Assembly (NCBI RefSeq): GCF_000373485.1
Contig: NZ_KB891585.1
Coordinates: forward strand, 219,698 to 283,697
From: Dasania marina DSM 21967
GTDB taxonomy: Bacteria; Pseudomonadota; Gammaproteobacteria; Pseudomonadales; Dasaniaceae
DNA length: 64,000 nt
Direction of reading: 5' to 3'
The translations under genes and the position numbers were made by a program. This document shows, piece by piece, positions 59,218-64,000 of this stretch. Numbering within the stretch: position 1 is the stretch's first letter; every line of letters starts with the position of its first letter. The notes beneath the pieces were generated by a model. That model was not told where the DNA came from. It made no database searches and saw nothing but the letters and a program-made list of their open reading frames with translations.

Positions 59218-61359
59218 TTGAGCTTAGTTAGCCGTATACATACTCGTTTTACCAGCCTGAATACATTAGCCTTTTTGCTATGCCTCAGCGGGTCCTCAGT
59301 ACTGGCCGAAGAAGCCAATATTCCTACCCTAGCCCCCACTGCTGAGCAGGCTAAAACGACCAAAGAGATCACCTTGAAACTGGCCTATATGCACTATGCC
59401 AGTAAGCCCTTGGATGACCATATCTCTTCACAATTCTTTGATAACTATCTTCAGCGCTTAGATGGCGCCAAAACCTTTTTCCTAACTAGCGATATAGCCG
59501 AGTTTGAACCCAAGCGTTTACAGCTAGACGACGAGCTTAAGCGAGGTGAATTAACCACCGGTTACTCCATCTACAACCGTTTCCAACAACGGGTGCTGGA
59601 ACGTATTAATACCATACAACAGCAACTCCCCTCGCTTATTGATAGCTTAGATCTCAACCGCGAAGAAACTCTACTGATAGATCGCTCAGAGCAGCCTTGG
59701 CCCGACAGCACCGCCGCCGCCGACGACCTGTGGCGCAAGCTGCTTAAAAGTCGCATTGTAAGCATGCAGCTAGACGATAAAACCAACCCCGAAATCATCA
59801 AGCTGCTCAGCAAGCGCTACCAAAACCAATACAACCGTATACAGCAGTCCAATGCCGAAGATGTATTTCAAATTTATATTAATTCGCTTACCGAACTTTA
59901 CGATCCGCACACTAACTACCTGTCACCGCGCAGCTCGGAAAACTTTAATATTAATATGAGCCTGTCACTACAGGGCATAGGTGCGGTGCTACAGCAAGAA
60001 GATGAGTACACCAAAGTGATGCGCCTAGTACCTGCCGGCCCGGCATTTAAGCAAGGGGCGCTGCAGCCCTCTGACCGCATAGTCGGCGTAGCACAAGGTG
60101 ATGAAGAGCTAGTAGATGTAATAGGCATGCGTTTAGATGAGGTGGTAGACCTAATTCGCGGCCCCAAAGACAGCATAGTGCATTTAGAAGTCATCCCGGT
60201 GACGGCCAAAACCGATGATGAGCGCAAGCTGATTAAGATACGTCGCGATACCGTTAAGCTTGAAGAGCAAAGCGCCCAGCGTAAAATGCTTAACCTAATG
60301 CATGAGGGCAAAATGCATAAACTGGGGGTAGTAGACTTGCCCACGTTTTACCGCAATTTTGCTGTAAGAGATGTTAACCACCCTGATTTTCGCAGCACCA
60401 GCTACGATGTAATGAAGCATGTTACCGCACTGCAAGCTGAAGGAGCCGAAGGCATCATCATAGACTTAAGAGATAATGGTGGCGGCTCTTTAGATGAGGC
60501 CAACGCGCTAACTAGCTTGTTTATAGAAGCGGGTGCCACGGTGCAAATTCGCCACTCCAATGGCAAGGTAGACCGCGCCGGTAAAAATTATCGCTCCAAG
60601 TATTTTGATATGCCCGTGGTGGTACTGATTAATCGCCTCAGCGCTTCGGCTTCAGAAATCTTTGCCGGCGCCATGCAGGACTATAAACGCGCCCTGATCA
60701 TAGGCTCCCCCTCCTTTGGTAAAGGCACGGTACAGTCGATTAATGACCTCACCCAGGGCCAGCTAAAAATAACTGAGTCTAAGTTTTACCGCGTTTCTGG
60801 TGAAAGCACTCAGCACCGCGGTGTAGTCCCCGATATTTTGTTCCCGGAGCTGTACGACAGCGAAAAAGTGGGTGAAAGTTCGTTGGAGCATGCCCTGCCC
60901 TGGGACTCTATCGCCGCTATGAAGCTGCGCCACTATTATAATTTTGAGCAGGCCATGCCCGTGCTTAAAACACAGCACCAGCAGCGCATAGCCAATGACC
61001 CTGATTTTGTTTTTATGAACGATCGGCGCAAACTGGCTGAGGACGCTAAACAACTCACCCATTTGCCGCTGAACAAAGCCGCCAGAAAAGCCTTGGAAGA
61101 TGATGAAAGCGACAAACTGCTAGCTATAGAAAACAAACGTAGAAAGTTTAAAGGCTTAACGCTGATAACTGATCTTGATGAATTAAAAGAAGAAGACAGT
61201 AAAGAGCAAGCTGAGAAAACAGCCGCTAATGAGCCGGCTAATGCTATCGATGAAAACGATCCGCTACTCAATGAAGCAGGCAAGATTTTACTAGATGCCA
61301 TGCCCTATCAAAAAAGCCAACAAGTGGCGAAACGCCCAGGCTATGCACCCAGTATTTAA
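59218..61359 (+). CDS. prc: Tail-specific protease Prc (carboxy-terminal processing peptidase)
   Basis: Periplasmic serine protease of 713 residues. It starts at a TTG, since no ATG occurs before the conserved part; GGA lies about nine bases upstream. A signal peptide (LLCLSGSSVLAEE) is followed by the N-terminal helical region and a PDZ domain (about 245-335). The S41 catalytic core has Ser477 in RLSASASEIFAG and Lys502 in SFGKGTVQS, spaced as in E. coli Prc. The C-terminal DUF3340-type part is present. It trims proteins such as FtsI and lipoproteins in relatives. Confidence 0.93.
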   Translation: MSLVSRIHTRFTSLNTLAFLLCLSGSSVLAEEANIPTLAPTAEQAKTTKEITLKLAYMHYASKPLDDHISSQFFDNYLQRLDGAKTFFLTSDIAEFEPKRLQLDDELKRGELTTGYSIYNRFQQRVLERINTIQQQLPSLIDSLDLNREETLLIDRSEQPWPDSTAAADDLWRKLLKSRIVSMQLDDKTNPEIIKLLSKRYQNQYNRIQQSNAEDVFQIYINSLTELYDPHTNYLSPRSSENFNINMSLSLQGIGAVLQQEDEYTKVMRLVPAGPAFKQGALQPSDRIVGVAQGDEELVDVIGMRLDEVVDLIRGPKDSIVHLEVIPVTAKTDDERKLIKIRRDTVKLEEQSAQRKMLNLMHEGKMHKLGVVDLPTFYRNFAVRDVNHPDFRSTSYDVMKHVTALQAEGAEGIIIDLRDNGGGSLDEANALTSLFIEAGATVQIRHSNGKVDRAGKNYRSKYFDMPVVVLINRLSASASEIFAGAMQDYKRALIIGSPSFGKGTVQSINDLTQGQLKITESKFYRVSGESTQHRGVVPDILFPELYDSEKVGESSLEHALPWDSIAAMKLRHYYNFEQAMPVLKTQHQQRIANDPDFVFMNDRRKLAEDAKQLTHLPLNKAARKALEDDESDKLLAIENKRRKFKGLTLITDLDELKEEDSKEQAEKTAANEPANAIDENDPLLNEAGKILLDAMPYQKSQQVAKRPGYAPSI

Positions 61360-61362
61360 TGC

Positions 61363-61590
61363 TTAAATCATCAGATTGACCCGGCCTTTACGCCTGTCGG
61401 AGCTCATCCGGCGGTTAACAACGCGTTGGCCGCCCACAGTATTACGGCGGTTGCGCTGGCCGCGTCGTTCATGGGTAATGGGCTTTTGCTCTTCACGCTC
61501 AGCCTCCACGGCATAGGCGCGGCGCTGGTTTTTTTTAGTCGACCCTGTGCCTTTATAAGGTTGGGTGTTGATAGGCGGGATATTGATCAT
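61363..61590 (-). CDS. Small basic protein, function unknown
   Basis: A 75-residue, Arg/Lys-rich protein (ERRGQRNRRNTVGGQRVVNR) with a good AGGAG ribosome site before the ATG. It may bind nucleic acid by charge alone, but no family is recognised. It converges with prc, four bases away, and lies 130 bases upstream of the serS stop. Confidence 0.65.
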   Translation of the reverse strand: MINIPPINTQPYKGTGSTKKNQRRAYAVEAEREEQKPITHERRGQRNRRNTVGGQRVVNRRMSSDRRKGRVNLMI

Positions 61591-61721
61591 TAATTAAGCT
61601 CCTAGGCTTAATATCGACCAAATTGCTTATTTCTTTAACAACTTATACGTGGCGTGGCAGGTGCTCTGAGTAGCGCCAAGGGACGCTCCCAGCCTGCGGG
61701 GCGCCCTTGGGCAAGGTAAGC

Positions 61722-63014
61722 TTAAGAAAGCTCGCTAATACCCCCCATATAAGGGCGCAGCACTTCTGGCACAATAACTGTGCCCTGCTCAGTTTGGTAG
61801 TTTTCTAAGATAGCCACCAAGGTACGGCCTACCGCCAAGCCGGAACCATTAAGCGTATGTAATAACTCAGGCTTATTGGTTTCGGGATTGCGCCATCTGG
61901 CCATCATGCGCCTAGCTTGGTAATCACCAAAGTTACTGCAGGATGAAATCTCGCGGTATTTTTGCTGACCCGGTAACCACACTTCCAAGTCATAGGTTTT
62001 TAGTGCTGAGAAACCTAAGTCGCCGCCACATAAAATCACTTTGCGGTAAGCCAAGCCCAGTTTTTGCAAAACAGCTTCGGCATGGCCGGTTAAGGATTCT
62101 AAAGCCTGGGTTGATTCTGAGGGCTTAACCAGCTGCACCATCTCAACTTTTTCAAACTGGTGCTGGCGTATCATGCCGCGGGTATCGCGGCCATAACTGC
62201 CCGCTTCGCTGCGAAAACAGGGAGTGTGGCAGGTGAAGCGCAGTCCATATTCCATTTGCTTGGCATCGACTATCTTATCGCGCAACATATTGGTTACGGG
62301 CACTTCCGCGGTGGGGATTAAATAATAACCCTGCTCGCCACTGACTTTAAATAAGTCTTCTTCAAACTTGGGTAGCTGGCCGGTGCCTTTTAACGATTCA
62401 GCATTCACCATATAAGGCACGTAAACCTCTTGGTAATCGTGCTCGTTAATATGAGTATCCAGCATAAATTGAATTAACGCTCGGTGCAGGCGTGCCATAG
62501 AGCCTTGCATTACTACAAAACGTGAGCCGGTGATTTTGCTGGCAGTATCAAAGTCTAAGCCACCTAGCGCCTCACCTATATCAACATGGTCTTTAGGCTC
62601 AAAATTAAATTCTGGCTTAGTACCCCAGATGCACACTTCTATATTGGCATCTTCATCGTTGCCTACCGGTACTTCGTCATCTGGGATATTGGGGATGGAT
62701 AGCAGCAGCTCATCCATCGCTTCCTGCGCTAGACGCGCGCGTTCTTTTAAGGACTCTAACTGCTCACCAATTTTTGCTAGGGTTTCATTAACCGTTTGCT
62801 TTGCTTCATCAACACTGATGCCAGACTGCACCAGCTCGCCAATTTTTTTAGACGCAGATTTGCGCTCTGCCAATAAAGCCTGGCTTTCGCTGTCAGCGAC
62901 TTTGCGCTCATTATCCAGCGCCTCGAAGGCAGCAATATCGAGTATGTATTTTTTCTTGCTTAACTTTTCTGCCACTGCCGTAGGGTCTTGGCGAATAATT
63001 TTAATATCTAGCAT
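61722..63014 (-). CDS. serS: Seryl-tRNA synthetase
   Basis: Class II synthetase of 430 residues, which charges tRNA-Ser and tRNA-Sec. An N-terminal coiled-coil arm (about residues 28-105) is followed by the catalytic core. [13 protein letters not shown], the motif 2 text [20 protein letters not shown] and the motif 3 text [20 protein letters not shown] are all present. Length is normal. With crcB and rarA it forms a familiar gammaproteobacterial order. Confidence 0.97.
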   Translation of the reverse strand: MLDIKIIRQDPTAVAEKLSKKKYILDIAAFEALDNERKVADSESQALLAERKSASKKIGELVQSGISVDEAKQTVNETLAKIGEQLESLKERARLAQEAMDELLLSIPNIPDDEVPVGNDEDANIEVCIWGTKPEFNFEPKDHVDIGEALGGLDFDTASKITGSRFVVMQGSMARLHRALIQFMLDTHINEHDYQEVYVPYMVNAESLKGTGQLPKFEEDLFKVSGEQGYYLIPTAEVPVTNMLRDKIVDAKQMEYGLRFTCHTPCFRSEAGSYGRDTRGMIRQHQFEKVEMVQLVKPSESTQALESLTGHAEAVLQKLGLAYRKVILCGGDLGFSALKTYDLEVWLPGQQKYREISSCSNFGDYQARRMMARWRNPETNKPELLHTLNGSGLAVGRTLVAILENYQTEQGTVIVPEVLRPYMGGISELS

Positions 63015-63107
63015 GGAGCTTAAAACCTATATAAAGCTGATGAATATGTGGGAGTGATTCAGTGTTTATCTATTTAATCGTTAGTTAATATCTGTCGCTA
63101 TGCGTCA

Positions 63108-63485
63108 TTAAAAAACGGCGCGTGTTAACAGCATGGCCAGCCAGACCATTAACAGGCAAACCAGTAAGCTACTGACTATGTATAAAGCTGCATTGGCAGC
63201 GTGGCCGTTTTCTAGCAGGGTGATAGCTTCCAGTGAGAAGGTTGAAAAAGTGGTAAATGCACCTAAAAACCCCACAATTATAATGCTACGCCAATCGGGC
63301 GATAAGCTTAAGCGCTCAGCAATCAACACATACATGACACCTATCACAAAGGAGCCAATCACGTTGACGCTGAATGTTCCCAAGGGAAACTTGCTGTGGT
63401 GCAACTGGTTGACTAGGTTCACCAAGCCGTAGCGGCATACGGCCCCTCCTGCCCCACCTAACGCGATAAATAGCAGTTGTTTCAT
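63108..63485 (-). CDS. crcB: Fluoride channel/exporter CrcB (Fluc)
   Basis: The 125-residue protein has four helices. The dual-topology Fluc signature is clear: GGAGGAVCRYGLVN, TFSVNVIGSFVIG with Asn41, and GFLGAFTTFSTFSLEA with the phenylalanine box. It exports F- across the inner membrane. It lies between rarA (49 bases) and serS. There is too little space upstream for a fluoride riboswitch. Confidence 0.95.
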   Translation of the reverse strand: MKQLLFIALGGAGGAVCRYGLVNLVNQLHHSKFPLGTFSVNVIGSFVIGVMYVLIAERLSLSPDWRSIIIVGFLGAFTTFSTFSLEAITLLENGHAANAALYIVSSLLVCLLMVWLAMLLTRAVF

Positions 63486-63534
63486 AGTGACATCTTTAGT
63501 AACGGCTTATTCATAACAGTGTACTTATATCCGA

Positions 63535-64000
63535 TTACAGTTCCGAATAGCGGCGTATTCTACTGGTTTTATCCAGCTCGCGCAGGTTATTTAGTTTTTC
63601 GCCTATTTTCAATTCCAGCCCTCGCGGTACTGGCTGATAATAACGCTGGTCTTTAAGTGCTTCGGGTAAATAGTTTTCACCCGCGGCATAGCCATTGGGC
63701 TCATCGTGGGCATAGCGATACTCGGCACCATAATCCATATCTTTCATCAAGCTGGTGGGGGCATTACGTAAATGTACCGGCACCTCATGGCTGGGCTGGC
63801 TTTTTATATCGGCCATTACCTGATTATAGGCGCTGTAAACGGCATTACTTTTGGCGGCGCTGGCCAAATATATTACCGCTTGAGCTATGGCCAGCTCACC
63901 TTCGGGGCTGCCTAAGCGCTGCTGCACATCCCAGGCGCTAAGAGCTATGTCTAAGGCTCTGGGGTCGGCATTACCAATATCTTCGCTGGCCATGCGCACT
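63535..64000 (-). CDS. rarA: Replication-associated recombination protein RarA, 3' part
   Basis: The C-terminal ~155 residues of RarA/MgsA, cut by the window edge. [20 protein letters not shown] and [20 protein letters not shown], then [20 protein letters not shown] with [20 protein letters not shown], match the family's tetramerisation tail. The protein is a clamp-loader-like AAA+ ATPase acting at stalled forks. The Walker motifs lie outside the window. The GTG near 63998 is internal, not the start. Confidence 0.93.
   Translation of the reverse strand, partial: VRMASEDIGNADPRALDIALSAWDVQQRLGSPEGELAIAQAVIYLASAAKSNAVYSAYNQVMADIKSQPSHEVPVHLRNAPTSLMKDMDYGAEYRYAHDEPNGYAAGENYLPEALKDQRYYQPVPRGLELKIGEKLNNLRELDKTSRIRRYSEL

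Noticed and set aside
60936-61301. Minus-strand Ser/Leu-rich frame inside prc
   Set aside because: A shadow of prc; its composition is typical of antisense translation.
61677-61720. CCAAGGG/CCCTTGG hairpin after serS
   Set aside because: The stem is short with a long GC-rich loop and no U-tract, so it is too weak to call as a terminator.
63486-63534. Fluoride riboswitch before crcB
   Set aside because: Only 49 bases lie between rarA and crcB and no such fold is visible.

Overview
The window looks like chromosome from a marine or halotolerant gammaproteobacterium. The evidence is the rarA-crcB-serS gene order at the right end, an Mrp-type Na+/H+ antiporter operon, a probable ectoine-degradation operon, large TonB-dependent receptors and moderate GC. 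A Cellvibrionales/Spongiibacteraceae-like relative is a plausible guess, but the sequence alone does not prove it.

Layout. 1-298 is the tail of a K+/H+ antiporter. 299-2017 is decayed DNA with a broken MerR regulator. 2018-2866 is a universal stress protein. 3036-10635 is a nine-gene, translationally coupled Mrp operon (E-F-G-B-C-D-D'-small-D''), in which mrpB seems to start at a non-canonical AUA. 10737-13714 holds a chemoreceptor scrap, a coiled-coil protein and katG. 13970-19396 is a doeC-doeA-doeD-doeB2 set that would take ectoine to aspartate. 19574-24860 has a frameshifted PRC-barrel gene, a SulP transporter with a UspA partner, an IS110-family remnant and a beta-helix lipoprotein.

24968-32767 holds a PaiB-like protein, an omega-aminotransferase, a serine hydrolase, a POT peptide transporter, a LysR regulator and an aldehyde dehydrogenase. 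33053-41024 has an exported SurE, two paralogous PepSY membrane proteins on opposite strands, an OprO/P-type porin, another envelope protein and a P1-family (DmpA/BapA-like) peptidase. 41490-53198 has two TonB-dependent receptors and two tandem TolB-propeller/amidohydrolase giants, with a nonsense-mutated AraC regulator upstream. 54373-61590 has a cytochrome c/FTR1 fusion behind a Fur-box-like site, a periplasmic binding protein, a chemoreceptor, the Prc protease and a small basic protein. 61722-64000 is serS, crcB and the 3' part of rarA.

How it fits together. Mrp antiport, ectoine catabolism and two Usp proteins suit a saline, fluctuating habitat. The most interesting stretch is 24968-53198. 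Outer-membrane receptors, exported peptidase and amidohydrolase enzymes, a di/tripeptide transporter, an omega-amino acid transaminase and an aldehyde dehydrogenase could together import and mineralise an unusual peptide, for example a beta-alanyl peptide. That pathway is an inference from neighbourhood and family membership. Several broken genes (MerR, MCP, PRC-barrel, IS110 transposase, AraC) show ongoing decay in the accessory parts. I saw no tRNA, rRNA or CRISPR array.
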